Shown piece after piece: positions 1 through 11,335 of a stretch of DNA of 64,000 bases. Where the stretch lies: positions 28,177,312-28,241,311 of the forward strand of contig JAQNBH010000009.1 of NCBI GenBank assembly GCA_028752905.1, in the 5' to 3' direction. A program made the position numbers and the translations under genes. Source of the DNA: Cladorhizidae sp. MBARI D1340-BT2 (Eukaryota > Porifera > Demospongiae > Poecilosclerida > Cladorhizidae). Numbering within the stretch: position 1 is the stretch's first letter; every line of letters begins with the position of its first letter. The notes under the pieces are model-generated. The model had not been told where the DNA came from. It worked only from the letters and a program-made list of their open reading frames with translations, and ran no database searches.

Positions 1-244
1 GCAACTACTTGAGAGTGGGAAGCAGCTTGGAGATGTTGATGCTGTGAAGAAACAACTTGAGAGTGGTAAGCAACTTGAAGATGTTGAAGTTGATTTTCGC
101 TCAACCACGTGGCTAGTGAAGATGTATAACTTCTTCACCACCTGTGTTAAAGGATGGAAGAAGGCAGGTGTACTTGGACTATTGGATGGCAGCACAGAAA
201 TTCCAACTGAAGACCCTTTTCAGACATTCAAATTATCTCAATGA
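1..244 (+). CDS. C-terminal exon of a coiled-coil repeat protein (partial)
   Basis: An open frame enters from the left edge of the window and ends at a TGA at 242-244. Its first part carries two copies of a ~16-residue repeat around ESGKQLEDV, rich in Gln, Leu, Glu and Lys and compatible with a coiled coil. A non-repeated tail with Trp and Phe residues (TTWLVKMYNFFTTC) follows and ends in FKLSQ. There is no Met in the visible part, so the start lies upstream. The style matches the coiled-coil exon at 45979-46341, so the two may belong to the same gene family (inference). A possible AATAAA poly(A) signal lies at 408-413. I do not recognise the protein. Confidence 0.5.
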   Translation, partial: QLLESGKQLGDVDAVKKQLESGKQLEDVEVDFRSTTWLVKMYNFFTTCVKGWKKAGVLGLLDGSTEIPTEDPFQTFKLSQ

Positions 245-639
245 ACTCTATCTTGACATAATAACATTAAAGTCACCTGAATAATCAACTTCAAATTGTA
301 TTCCCTAGAAGTTTCGACTACATACTCTAGCCTACAGCAGGAATAATTATTGGTATTATAATAACAACAACATACAATTCGTCAATGTTGGCATCCATGT
401 TGGTAAAAATAAAATAATAGAGCCCCACCCTCCTTTCACATGTACTGTAGGAGTGACTTCATCTCCGGTTATATATATGCTCATGAAATCCCATATCTAT
501 GCCGGTCTTCCTAAAATAGCACCTGCCAATAATACTAGCACCGAGGGCTTCCTCGAGCCACTGCTGTCTAGCACTTACTAGAACTGCAGAAAATTGGGGC
601 CTGCAGGAATTGAGGTCCACAACTTTGACTGCCTGTAAC

Positions 640-780
640 TGAAATATTTATATTTGTGCATCAGTTTTGGTATTACAAGAGAGCACACAGAGAGAGCTAT
701 CGTTTGAGCTATATATAAACTTCATAGAATGAGGTATGCAGAATTTATGGAGCTCCAAAATCATAACAACAGGTTGTTGT
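640..780. repeat. Fragment of a dispersed foldback-family repeat
   Basis: The stretch containing gagcacacagagagagctat, followed by a Tyr-rich AT segment and atggagct, matches one arm of the inverted repeat at 24437-25120 and the single-arm copy at 27718-28160. It has no coding potential. Confidence 0.5.
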
Positions 781-905
781 TTTTACTTTTTAACTCAACA
801 CAGGTGACAGACAATTGCCTCTGACACATGTGAGATCTTTACCTTTGTGATGAAATTTAACTGCCTAACAATTACATCATGAAATATAAATATTCTTTCA
901 ATCAG

Positions 906-1089
906 GTTTGTGTATTTAGTGCCAACATTTCAACTTAAATACTTCGGCCCTGATGGAGACAAACGTATTTCACTAGAAACATTAGCACTAAAAACAAAAC
1001 AGTTGATTGAAATAGAAATATTCATGTCACCTGATAATAATCATTTAGAAGATGTTCTTTCGCTTGTTACTTCAATATCTAAGCAATAG
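906..1089 (+). CDS. Candidate terminal exon, unknown protein
   Basis: A pyrimidine-rich stretch ends in cag at 903-905. From there a frame stays open for 61 codons to a TAG at 1087-1089. The translation is protein-like (LKYFGPDGDKRISLETLALK, later SPDNNHLEDVLSLV) and has no internal Met before the middle, as expected for an internal or terminal exon. It lies 660 bp past the stop of the exon at 1-244, so it could be an alternative 3' exon or belong to a neighbouring gene. I do not recognise a domain. The splice assignment is inference. Confidence 0.35.
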
Positions 1090-1965
1090 GTTGGACGAGA
1101 GGAAGGTAGCAGTAGAGGAGAGTACCAGGTAGGATAAGAACCTTTTGGAGATGGAGGAAAGTTAGTTGGGAATGTAGATCTTAAGTGTGCGGCAGAAAAC
1201 TTGTTAAAGAGAGATACCATATTTTATTACCAGATAATTTAGCTAGCAATATAATATACAAAATGATAAGAGCTACAGCTGGTATAATGTTCAAGTTATC
1301 AACTTTGTTATTATATAGAGTATATAGTTATTGCAATTCTTTCACTGTTTAGCTATCAATATGTACTGACTTCATCTCACTCGCCTGGCAACTGATCTGA
1401 ATCACTATCATCTACGGGTACACAGAATCATAATCTATGTATACCTGCTTCACAGCAATGTATATCTGCTTCACAGCATCATCTTCTATGTATACGTGCT
1501 TCACAGCATTATCTTCTATGTATGTGCATCACTGTATTTTCTTTGTCACTGCTCTCGCCATAAAGAAGGTGATGTTGTGGTCAAGCAGCTCCAAAGTCCC
1601 TTCTCAGTCAAACCGCTAATGTCATTTGTGTTGTTCTGTTGAGCCTTGGGATAGGCCCTCACTAAGTATATGCAAGCAATAAATGACGAGGACAACTGGA
1701 AGGAGATGGAAAAACATGATAATTGAACTTTGACCTCACAAATGACCCTTTCCATGAGGTAAATTTTCTTGCAAGTGAGGTTATGTATGGTGCATTTAGT
1801 CATCGGTAAAACTGTTAAAACAGATTTCAAGAATTTTTTTTTACAGATAAATGGACAATAATTTAGTTCAGTTTCAGGGACATGACGATGACTTTTGTAC
1901 TTTTTATAAGCACCTTGCATTTCTTTTCCAACTGTTATCTCTTCTCTGTATGCTCTGTGTACTCA
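1090..1965. other. Non-coding stretch with a short tandem repeat
   Basis: I see no supportable gene here. At 1435-1530 a ~30-bp motif around ctatgtatacgtgcttcaca is repeated about three times. Confidence 0.5.
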
Positions 1966-3521
1966 CGTATTTTTCTGTCTGCTGAATACTAACTGAATCC
2001 ATTGCAGTATGTATAATTTCTCCAAACCATTAAACGAGTAATCACATGTATACTGTTTTGCTTGACCACACACATGTTCAATGGGATTTAGTTAGCAGTG
2101 GAATTTTGGCAGAAATATTGCTCTGTACTCCCTGCTTGTGAAAAGCTCTTCCACCTTCGATTTTTTGGTTTGAAAGTCATCCATTGTCTCAAGCTTCTTG
2201 ATCATGTCTGCTTTCAACATGCCAGTAGTGTTAACATTGTTTTCTTGGAGCACTTTTAGCAGGCCGTTCTGTTTACCACTTCCAGTTACGGAAAATTCAA
2301 CCTGCTCCATTATCATTGACCAAGTGCTCCGAACTTAAAAACAACTCTTGCTGCCATAGGAATATCTGGGTGTGTTTCCTTAGCTTCATCATGTTCGTGT
2401 GGGGTTAGACGAAAAAGCCATTGTGTTCATCAATGAAGTCACTGATCATCAACCACGAAGAGCACCTTTGGGATGAATAGCCAACTTTCCCTCCTCTCCC
2501 CATTACCATGACTGGCCTTCATTGGAATGAAAGCTTGATTCATCATGGTATAATAACACCAAGCATCGCAGTGCATCTGGATTGCCAATTGTTTCCTCGG
2601 TCACTCCATCTACACATAAAGGAGGTGGCAAGTGAGTTAACTCCAAGATTTCAATTTTCCGCAGATACATGCGACGATATTCTCTCCCATCATCATGCTC
2701 AAGACCGTCAAAGTATATGGCTTTCTTTAGAGATGTAGGTGAGAAATCAAGATCATACAGCTAATTTCTGGCTGTTTGTGGAGTGATGGAACGAGAAAAA
2801 CCAGGTGGTAAGTGAGAATTTGGTAACATCTCTGAATTTACCCAGGTTGCAAATTTTGCATCAGTCATAACTGGCTCACTTTTCCTTTACATAACCATGC
2901 CAATGCTTTCAATCTGCAGTGTTCATCATCCACAACATATGGCCGAATGTGCTTGCATTGTACTGATCCAGTAAACTCTCCCTTGCACTGGTAGAAATCT
3001 TTCATCCAGCCTCTGATTGTCTTTTCATTGAAACCAACCACTAAACCAGCTTCAGTAGCTGTAGCAACATAAGTTAGGCCAAAACGCTTTCGAAATATAT
3101 CCATTATGGTAATGGCAATCATTCTAACAGTGTCCTTTGGCTGGCAATGCATCCACTCACTATATGCCTCTTGTGCATCTTCTGAGAAAGGAAATTCGTT
3201 CTCTGGCTCAAACTCATCTTCAGATGATGGCAGTATCCGAGGGAAAGCAAACAATTCATCAAGCTCACCAAGACTGCTTGAATGTAAGTGAACCTCCTCC
3301 CTCTGCTGTTTAGCAGCTCTTGCTACAGCTGCTTTGTCAGCATGGTGGTTCCTTGGACCATTGGGACTTTTTGGGGGTCCATTCTCACTCATAGTTACCC
3401 CCCAAAACTTGCTATACTTCAGAGAAAGAAGCCCAACTGATTCAGTCGCAGTAGTTGTCATGGAAACATGCCACGCCCACTGTTGTATTGTACTAAAATC
3501 CCATAGAGTTTCTAAATGCAC
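1966..3521 (-). pseudogene. DDE-type transposase pseudogene (IS630/Tc1-like fold)
   Basis: Read on the minus strand, three collinear blocks match a transposase family common in sponge and cnidarian genomes. The N-terminal block (3392-2866) has a helix-turn-helix-like part around NEKTIRGWMKDFYQCKGEF. The middle block (about 2865-2440) contains YFDGLEHDD and the motif YHDESSFHSNEG, where HDES supplies the first catalytic Asp (around 2540). The C-terminal block (2316-1966) has GSGKQNGLLKVL, then PKFHC, a TAA stop at 2094-2092, and LNPIEHV, the usual NPIE motif. Between the middle and C-terminal blocks the second catalytic Asp region is missing. There are at least two in-frame stops and a frameshift near 2866. 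The element is clearly inactive. Family membership comes from motif recognition; I saw no terminal inverted repeats. Confidence 0.75.
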
Positions 3522-3654
3522 CAGGTGCAGCTAAAAGTGGTATCATGAGCTGAGCATTATGGTGCAAGAAATTTTGGGCAAAAAGTAAGTGTTGGTAAGT
3601 TACAGTACAAGGTTCGCGTGGACATTAATGACTTCCTGCACTATACACATATTT

Positions 3655-4400
3655 TAATATTGAAGTTGAGTTTTTTATTTGAACTCCAGCTACGCAGGGA
3701 GTCTAAGTCATGTTGAAATTGGTAGCAGTCGTTCACATTCCATACCAGTTTGATGCATTGGGTGGGATGAGCAATGATGAAGATGTTGTAGAACTTAGTA
3801 CAAACTTTAATGTAGTAATTAATAATAGAGATTTAAAGATACTTCCTTGGTGCAGTCCGAGAGAGACACAGTAGGTACCAGAAGACAGATATGACCTAAA
3901 CCAGTTCCATATGTCTCAAGTAATTACAATGCAGGACTACTTGAATAGAAGTTCACCATGGGGGACACTATCAAAAGCCTCGGTAGATGGTTCAACTTTT
4001 GAGTTGTGATAGTCATTACAATAAATAGTTAGTTCTCATGAATAGCAACAGCAGTTGAAGGGTGAAACTATTTTTCTGCAATCTGGTTTAGATTGAACAA
4101 GTAGCAAAGCTGATTATCTTGTCATAGACCAGTTTCTCTATAATTTTAGAGACGAGCTATTGGTCTGTAGTTGGCGCCCAAGGGCTTATTACCTGATTTA
4201 TAAATTGGAATAATGTTGTGTATGTACCAATCAGATGCAATGTACTGGTCCATGATGCTCAGGGAGAACAGAATTTGTAGACAGCCAAAGCAGTGTAGTC
4301 TTGGATGCATTCCATCAATTTCTTTACCTTGGTTTTGGTCAAGTTTTACTAAGGATATCCATACAGTTCCTCTGCAGAGATGGTAAAGGTGGCCTGGATT
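3655..4400 (-). pseudogene. Non-LTR retrotransposon (LINE) reverse transcriptase remnant
   Basis: The minus strand shows in order the landmarks of a LINE reverse transcriptase: FTISAEELYGYP, then NIIPIYKSGNKPLGANYRPI, IIEKLVYDKI, AFDSVPHGELLFK, NWFRSYLSSGTYCVS, LHQGSI and finally DCYQFQHDLDSLRSWSSNKK. These are typical of the finger and palm regions of CR1/L2/Jockey-type elements. Stops and frame changes separate the blocks, and the FADD catalytic box is not intact. No endonuclease domain or poly(A)/repeat tail was identified. It directly abuts the DDE transposase pseudogene on the same strand. It is an old, dead copy, and the exact clade is unresolved. Confidence 0.7.
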
Positions 4401-4547
4401 TCCGAGGAACTAGGCATAAGTACTGCTGTGGAAGGATGAGTGGGCTCCTAGTGAAAACTTAATTGAAGCAGCTGTTTTGCAGACTGTCCCTTTCATAGTG
4501 AGTACAGGTAGTTCCAGAGCTATGATCGGAATGTGTATACTATGTTT

Positions 4548-4836
4548 ATTCTGGCTAGGCTGTTAATGCAGTTGTCTTTCATGATATTCTTTATGATTCG
4601 AACATTTGGATCTGAAGTTGTTGGATTAAGGAGAGTAATTGCTCATATATAGTTGTAGGTGGAAGGAGTCCTCCTGTAATATTATCATATGTATATTCTG
4701 GCTGGGTTGTTAATGCAGTTGTCTTTCACAGTATTCATATGATCTTTTTACTTTGGACATTTGGAACTGAAGTTGGTGGATCATGGAGAGTAGTTGCTCA
4801 TAGTTGGAGGTGGAAGGAGCCATCCTGTACTCTGTT
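4548..4836. repeat. Imperfect tandem duplication, ~145 bp x2
   Basis: The segments at 4548-4678 and 4693-4836 share the order ttaatgcagttgtctttca, then catttgga(a/t)ctgaagttg, then gttgctcata, then aggtggaaggag. The duplication lies just upstream, in LINE orientation, of the LINE fragment and may be part of that element's 5' region. Confidence 0.6.
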
Positions 4837-5704
4837 CTGCTTGAGTGAATGCAGTTGAGAGAATACTTTATTATTGGAGAAAAATATATCGGTCGCTGGT
4901 GACGATTTTTTAATACTGACACAGTATATTGGTGATTACTGGTTTTAGTGCTAAGCATACATATTCTGTATCATTTAGAGAAAGTAAGTGGGTGAAAACA
5001 AAAAATCTAATAGAAGTCACATTCAGGCCATCCATGTCAGCTTTAGAGAGAGAGATAAAAAAATCTTGCATGAAGAGGTTGTGTGGGAATGGCAGTAGTT
5101 ATAAATAAGGTAACTTGAATTGGTCCAACTTGACCAGAAAGTGGAATAAAGGATGAGCTCAGGATGGTTTGGCAATGACAAAATCAAGGATGTTGCCAGT
5201 TTGAGTAGGGCTAGTTATAAACAGACGCAGTGTACAGTTATAGACTGAGGTCACAGAACATCGAAGAATTCATGGACGGATTGGTAAGTGAGGCTCAGTT
5301 GATATCAGTGAAGTTAAAGTGATACATTATTATTACTTTGCCCGTAGCGCAAGTTTCTTTCAGATAAGAGAACAGGCCAAGGTGATATGAATTAGGAGGT
5401 ACATAGCTACTGTATTCAGTAAGATGATTAGATTTAGGTCAAAATAGTTGTAATGAATTGGTGCAAGAAGGTAATATGATGATCCTAGATCCCAATAAGA
5501 CACGCACACATTTCTCTTATAATAATCAAGAGCATGTAACACTACTGAGGCTGGCGGGGCAAGTGGTGCACACTTATCTGCTAATTAAGCAGGATGTGAG
5601 AGCATGCTGGGTAATGCCGTACAGAAGTTATCTTACCGAGTTGAACTACTGGAAGATGGATAGTTTATGTAACATCTACATTCACAGGGAGAACCAAGCT
5701 TGGG
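4837..5704. other. No recognisable gene
   Basis: Open frames here are short and have no recognisable motif. The frame that starts at 5458 only becomes meaningful from about 5705, where the CobW-like pseudogene begins. Confidence 0.4.
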
Positions 5705-6260
5705 CTGGAAAGAAGAGAAAGCTCCCAGTTACCCTGATCATGGTCTACTTGGACCTGAAAGAACCACTCTCCTCGACTATGATGCTTTCTAACAAGCAGA
5801 ATTTGAGGGTTGCAGATGCTGTGAATGATTTCGCCTCTGTCAACTTAGACCATCAGATAGTAAAGAGGAACCAAAGCCAAGATTCAGTGGTAGATTTACC
5901 AATGGCTGCCTCTGCTGTTAAATTTCGGGTGAGTTTCAAACAGCAGTTTGGAATCTGTTGCAGGATGTTGATATAGGGAAGTTTGATTATCTCCTCATCG
6001 AGAGCAGTGGAATGACAACTCCTTGGCCACTATAGCTACCCTCGAGCAGGAATATGGGAGGATGTACCGAATCCTCCTTTATGCTGTAGTGACTGTTGTG
6101 GACACCTACGCTCTAGTAGCCAAATTTAAGAGTAGCGAAACATACCCCGCTGCAACTGATAGCCAACTCCAATATGCTGATGTCATAGTCATGAACAAGA
6201 AAAACCACGTTTCCGAGTCACAGCCTGGCAAAGCATGTGACTGGGAGAGCATGAACTCTG
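5705..6260 (+). pseudogene. CobW/COG0523-family GTPase pseudogene (metal-chaperone type)
   Basis: Fragments in three frames give the ordered landmarks of a CobW-type P-loop GTPase. These are KLPVTL (first strand), a degraded Walker A region reading LGPERTTLLDY instead of GxGKTTLL, NKQNLRVA with VNDFASVNLDHQIV, and DSVVDLP. Then comes NGCLCC, the family's CxCC metal-binding motif, directly followed by a TAA. After that come ISGEFQTAVWNLLQDVDI, FDYLLIESSGMTTPWP, VVTVVDTYALV and ADVIVMNK (the NKxD guanine-specificity box, here altered). The C-terminal CobW domain is not visible. No introns separate the fragments over this ~550-bp core, and the NGCLCC motif points to a bacterial-type member. COG0523 proteins insert or traffic zinc and other metals. 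Several frameshifts and a stop make it a pseudogene. Transfer from a symbiont or an intron-less copy is inference. Confidence 0.7.
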
Positions 6261-6737
6261 AGGCTACTATGTCCCTCATGCGTGTTGACTGTTGCTTTCT
6301 CTCGAGCAGCTATTTCCACAAATCTGGAAGTGATAGGATGGTATAATGAGGAATATGTGGGATGTGCTCGGTTAATATGTGTGCTATGCCCTCTGCTTTG
6401 TGACTCTGCTTCCATTGGTCTCTTGAGTGGGAATCCTCACATGTGCCAGATTAACACTAGACCTCTGTTGACTCGCATTTGCCAGCAAATTACCTACTAG
6501 TTTGATGACCTGCTGCATTACTGTGACTGACCTAGTTTATTTACAGGAGTTGTAGACATTACCTGCGATATTTGGGGACTTAGTTCTCAATCTCTCATCC
6601 CTTCATCATCAAAATCACTGGCTCACCTGACACACACCATACCACCATCGCTACTATGACCAACACTAGATAAGCTTGGGTTACATAGTAAACTATGTGT
6701 TGCTTTGTGGACTTCTAACTAACACACAAAGACCAAC
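6261..6737. other. Downstream of CobW relic; no gene seen
   Basis: Short open frames continue here (for example a frame ending near 6500), but no CobW C-terminal domain or other motif could be recognised. Confidence 0.4.
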
Positions 6738-6910
6738 GTGCTCTCTAACTATGCACACACACACCACTACAGACACACCAAACCACACCACATACATACA
6801 TATATACATACTCCACAATCACACTCACTCCCACACACACACATTCACTCACTGACACACACACACACATATTGCCACACAATACACATATACATACGCA
6901 CAGAGAGAGA
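6738..6910. repeat. CA/ACAC-rich simple repeat tract
   Basis: Degenerate (CA)n interspersed with TACATA. Any protein frame through it (His/Thr-rich) is an artefact of composition. Confidence 0.8.
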
Positions 6911-7194
6911 CACTATAACGGCTGACCATAAGAAGCCGTCTGGCTGTGGCCTTATGTATAGCCGTGGCCTTATGTATAGCCAGCCCATTATTAGCTACAT
7001 ATGATCTGCATCTTCACCACACACTATAGCAGAAAAATTCTATCTCTTTGCTGTATTTTCAGCGTTGAAATGGTAAATGGTCTGCAATTTGTTTCCTGAT
7101 AGAGCTAGCTATTATCAGATCCAAGGCCCAATCACCAGCATACCAGTCTTTTCACCGGATTCAATTCCCAATTACCAATAGACAAATCTTTTCA

Positions 7195-7330
7195 CCAGAT
7201 GCAATGCCTGAGGCATCAGAAATGCCCCCTAGCCCTAGATTTAGCCTTAGTCCTGGCCTTAGTCCGTCCCAGCCCTAGCCCAAGACTTAAGCCCTAGACA
7301 AATGCCTATCCTTAGGCTTAGCCTAGCATA
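7195..7330. repeat. CCCTAG/CTTAG-rich degenerate short repeat
   Basis: Many copies of agccctag, agcctta and gtcctag follow one another without strict period. The same motif class recurs at 29378-29412 and 48165-48192. Confidence 0.5.
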
Positions 7331-7734
7331 TCAGTCTCTTTTTATATCTTGAAGACTAGGGACTAGTGCAATAAAGACTCACAGCAATCAATGGCCTGGT
7401 ATCAATTGGTCATGAGCTTTCGTACGGTTACCAGAAGTCTACTCAAGATATGATAAATATAAATGTATAAGATACATATAATTATAATATTATACATCTT
7501 CAGGTATTTATCAAGCCTCAAGGTAGCAAGCACCAAATATGCTCTTGTCATCCCTCTGGGGTTAGGGTAGGCACATGTAGCAAGCACTGAGGAGATAGAC
7601 TGTGACAAAATCATATGTGGAGCCGACAAGAAGGAGAGCGATGGCATTCCAATTACATGCTTGGATGGAGCTGAAGTCAAGGAGTTGGAAGTTGTTAGAG
7701 CATCCAAGCATCACAAACAACAATTGCTAAAGCA

Positions 7735-8035
7735 GAATCAGCAGCTGAAGAACAACACATTCAGCACATCCCCACCTGGAACTAGCTCTTACTAAGCAGA
7801 GGCAGCAGCTGGAGAGAAAAACAGAGAGAACATACCTAGAGCTAGCTCTAACATGCCAACATCATTGCTAGTATCACGAACAATAATAGTTAAAGCAGAG
7901 CGAGCAGCTGGAGAGCAACACAGTCAGCACATCCCGACCTAGAGGTATCTCTAACTAACTAGTGGCAGTAAATGGAGAGAAACACAGACAGCACATCCTC
8001 ACCTAGAGCTAGCTCTAACATGCCAACATCATTTC
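7735..8035. repeat. Degenerate tandem repeat, ~100-125 bp x3
   Basis: Three units share agcagctg(g/a)agag, then aacacag.cagcacatcc, cctagagctagctctaa and catgccaacatcatt. The region has no coding potential. Confidence 0.6.
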
Positions 8036-8284
8036 AAGTAATCTCAGGAAAATGAATAACATGGACGTGCATTATTTTGATTTGTAGGTGCAAATTCCAT
8101 GATGCAAGCATGCATCTGCTTTTTTGGGGGGGAGAGGGGGGGAAAGGGGGCGGAAGTTTAAGCTTCCTTGATGCTGCCTACATAGTTTACAATATGTATC
8201 ATATATTTGGTGTTTTTGAATAGAGCACACCATTGAATATTGGTCTGTTGCATTGTTGTGTGCATGCTCATCAGTGTAACTCCG

Positions 8285-8485
8285 TTAGGTAATATCACAT
8301 ATTGTAAATATATATCACATCTTCAGGCAGGTATTGTAAATATATATCAAATCTACAGGCAGATATTGTAAATATATATATCATCTTCAGGCAGGTATTG
8401 CAGGCAGGTATTATAAATATATATCACATCTTCAGGAAGGTATTGTACACATTTTCAGGCAGGTATTGTAAATATATATCACAAC
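8285..8485. repeat. AT-rich minisatellite, ~32-bp unit
   Basis: About six imperfect units of tattgtaaatatatatcaca followed by tcttcaggcagg, ending 18 bp before the 5' LTR of element 1. A G-rich tract lies nearby at 8120-8155. Confidence 0.75.
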
Positions 8486-8503
8486 TTGATGTATGGAGGT
8501 GTC

Positions 8504-8890
8504 TGTTGAGGGCAGACTCATCAACATGGACCATGGATGACCTTTAGGCATTAATACAGAGAGTACTGAGGGAACATTACTAAGTTATGTCGCACCAAAC
8601 AGACTTAGATATTATAATAATTATGTGGGCCTACCCAGTTATAGTATGTGGAACTTTGCTGAGTGTATGTAAGAATGTATGTCATCCTGTTTATCTGGGA
8701 AGTCAGGGTATAAGAACCCTGACTGACCAAGGTTCAGGAGCTTTGCCTTGTCCTGTAATTGCAACCTTGTGTCTTCATTAATAATCTAAATTCTCTGATT
8801 GCAAGATACGGGTGCTATTTACATAAGCATAGCTCTGGTGGCAACAATTGATACCATCACTTGAGAGTTAGACTGGACTAACCCTCAACA
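8504..8890 (+). repeat. 5' LTR of element 1
   Basis: 387 bp with terminal inverted TGTTGAGG/CCTCAACA. It closely matches 12870-13240 with a few indels. The sequence immediately after it (tggtggcagtggtgc) is the presumed primer-binding region; the tRNA was not identified. Confidence 0.9.
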
Positions 8891-9068
8891 CATGGTGGCA
8901 GTGGTGCAGAACATAATCACCATAACTAACATTCACTACCAACCGAAGCATAGATCCAAGCATCGTCCAAACAAGTTCAAAGTCCGACAAGATCAGCGAC
9001 AAGAAGACAGAACCGACAGCAACTAGTTCATTCAACACTGAAGCGACTGCCGACTCTATGGCTCTGCT

Positions 9069-10190
9069 ATGGCAACTATGATAGCATCAATGAATCAGGA
9101 AAGGGAGGAGAGGTTGAGAACAACAATGGAGCATGCAAAGGAAGAAAAGTAGCGAAATGACCTGCTAACAAAATTGGTAGAGGAAAATGCAGCCTTCTAC
9201 AAGCTCTCAAGAGAGTTCCAACAAGCCAGTACTTCTGCAAGGGAAACTGAGCAATTGAAGAGAACAGCACTGCAGGCACTTCACAAAATGGATGAACTAA
9301 TCGACCCAGAATCTTACCTGAGAAACTTTGAACAAACCCTAACAGAGGTGGGACTTCCAGTAACAGAAAGGACCAATATATTATGGAAGCAAGTCTCCGG
9401 GAAAGTGATGGAAGCTTTTCAGGAACTGGACTTGAGCGTACATTACTAAACATTGAAGACTTTGCTGCTTGAGCATCTGGGTTGTACAGATACTAGAGCC
9501 ATAAAAACTATTTGGAGAAACACACCAACAGACAACCTGTCACCTAGACACAATCTCACTCCGATTATGAAGAGCATCAACAGATTCGCAATGCGGATGG
9601 AAAGCAAAAAGGACTTCACGATGGAGATGTTTCGAGGAACGTTGATGCTTTACTACTCACCAGAGGTATGCCATGCAGTGAGAGGTAATACTTACAAGGA
9701 TACTCCGGAGGAGATCATCGATGAGCTGGAAGCTACTTGGGAATCAAAATCCTTTCACGAAAGAAGCAAGATGCACAAGAGACAACTGGAGGGACAACAC
9801 TCCGGCAGAAAGATGGCCTACAACAATCCCAGGGAACAGAAACCGACTAATGGATCAGGTGGGCACCTAACTAAGGGTAGAGATGGGGGGTCCCCCATTG
9901 AGCATGATCGGGTTGGTGGCCAAGGTTTAGCCGGTGGTCCACAGAGGTGTAGATTATTTCCTAAGGACATAGTTTGCTTTGAATGCGATGAAACATGGCA
10001 TTTTAAGAGGTATTGCCCAAACAATAAGGTCAAAGCCCGGCTAGGCATGATTAGTTTTGAGTCTGAGGCTGAGGAGTTGCTCAGAACCGGGGACATAAAT
10101 GGTAGACCGTGTAGGTGCCTCATTGACACTGGTGCCAACAAAACAGCAGTCCCTGCTAGGCTATTACAAACTGAATGTTTCACTGGCTAA
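9069..10190 (+). pseudogene. gag-protease region of element 1
   Basis: From the ATG at 9069 one frame runs to 10190, broken by a TAG at 9150-9152 and a TAA at 9447-9449. The first third is a Glu/Arg-rich helical gag segment. The middle has a retrotransposon gag domain (PESYLRNFEQ, then WESKSFHERSKMHKRQ). A zinc knuckle, CFECDETWHFKRYC (C-x2-C-x4-H-x4-C), lies near 9978-10020. The protease active site, LIDTGANKT, lies near 10120. After 10190 the protease continues in other frames (LRVDGITKW and the LLGKDHPWV-type tail near 10290). Gag would package the RNA and the protease would cut the polyprotein; here both are broken. Confidence 0.8.
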
Positions 10191-10769
10191 GGCAAGACTA
10201 GCTAATCAGAGGGTCGTCACATTTAAAACAGCAACCATAGACTTAAGGGTAGATGGAATAACTAAGTGGGTGAGGATACAAAGCATGTTCTGTTGGGAAA
10301 GGACCACCCCTGGGTGAGGTCTTGGATTGCTGCAAGATCCAAGCAAAGGGTGCTGGCAGACGATCCTGTAACATTACCTGTCATTACCAGGGTTCAAAGT
10401 CAGGCACTAGTGGCAGAGAAAGCCGCTAACCAGATTGAGTATAGCAAGGATGGCACTTGGACTAGGCAGCTGCCCCTAACACTACCCAAATTGCATGAAA
10501 AACCAATACCCAAACCCAGAAGGAAGATAGCCAAAACAACCTAAACTAGTTGCTTGCGATCCTGTTGACCATGAGACAGATAGCTTATTAACAGAAGTAG
10601 AGGAAGTGAGCACCGATACCAGTCCTCTTGGGGAGGAGGACCCTCACATCAATTCTTCTGCTGTTGATGAATTGCTGAGTGGGTACATGTACAAGGGAGA
10701 TGAGGCAATAGAAGATATATTGAGGCAGGAAACATTCAAGGGTTAGAGGGAGGTCATGTGAGTGAGTTG

Positions 10770-11335
10770 CCACTTCTGACCCTTTCAAAAGGGAAGGTGG
10801 AAGTGCTGGCTCTAACAGAACAGCAGAGGAAGGATGGGATATTAATGGAGATGAGGTTTAAGGCTGATAGGCAGTAAGATGGACACTTCTATCTGGCAGG
10901 TATAATAGTGCATAGAAAACGGGCTGACCCAGGGAGAGAGTTATCCAGAGTGGTGGCCCCCTCTTGTAGGTGCAAGGAGATATTAACAGCTCTACACAAA
11001 CAGGCCTACGAAAATGAAGAAAGCTACAAAGACAAAGAAAAATCTAAACAGGCCTATGATCAGAGCTCCAAACCAAGGAGCTATGAACTCAGGGACATGG
11101 TGCTCTGTCACACCCCAGGGTTGACAGGAAAACTCCACTCAATTTGGGATGGCCCGTATGAGATCATAGCTAAACTGTCTGACTGTAACTATACAATAGC
11201 TGTCCCTAACAAAAGTTCCAAAAGCTAACCATCCACATTAACCGGCTTAATGAGTGGAAGATGCCACATGCTAATCTCCTTAGACTCATTATGGCCGACG
11301 AATGTGAGGACACACCGAATCCCTTAGGCCAAGAT
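10770..11335 (+). pseudogene. Integrase remnant of element 1, located before RT
   Basis: An N-terminal linker typical of gypsy integrases (QQRKDGILMEM, FYLAGIIVHRKR, VVAPSCRCKEILTALH) is joined directly to the C-terminal part: KQAYDQSSKPRSYELRDMVL, then SIWDGPYEIIAKLSDCNYTI (the GPY/F-type module) and IHINRLNEWKMP. The HHCC histidines and the DDE core are absent, consistent with an internal deletion near 11000. It sits immediately upstream of the reverse transcriptase, in the same orientation. A stop at about 10878 and a frame change near 11228 are present. Confidence 0.75.

Noticed and set aside
5458..5700. N-terminal extension of the CobW-like frame
   Set aside because: No family similarity upstream of KLPVTL; probably chance openness after frameshifts.
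6738..7004. 88-codon His/Thr-rich frame
   Set aside because: It follows a degenerate CA repeat, so its composition explains the open frame.
8120..8160. G-rich tract as a telomere or quadruplex element
   Set aside because: It is a single irregular G/A run, with no repeat unit or context to support function.
10588..10788. Minus-strand frame within element 1
   Set aside because: It is antisense to the protease-integrase linker of the element.
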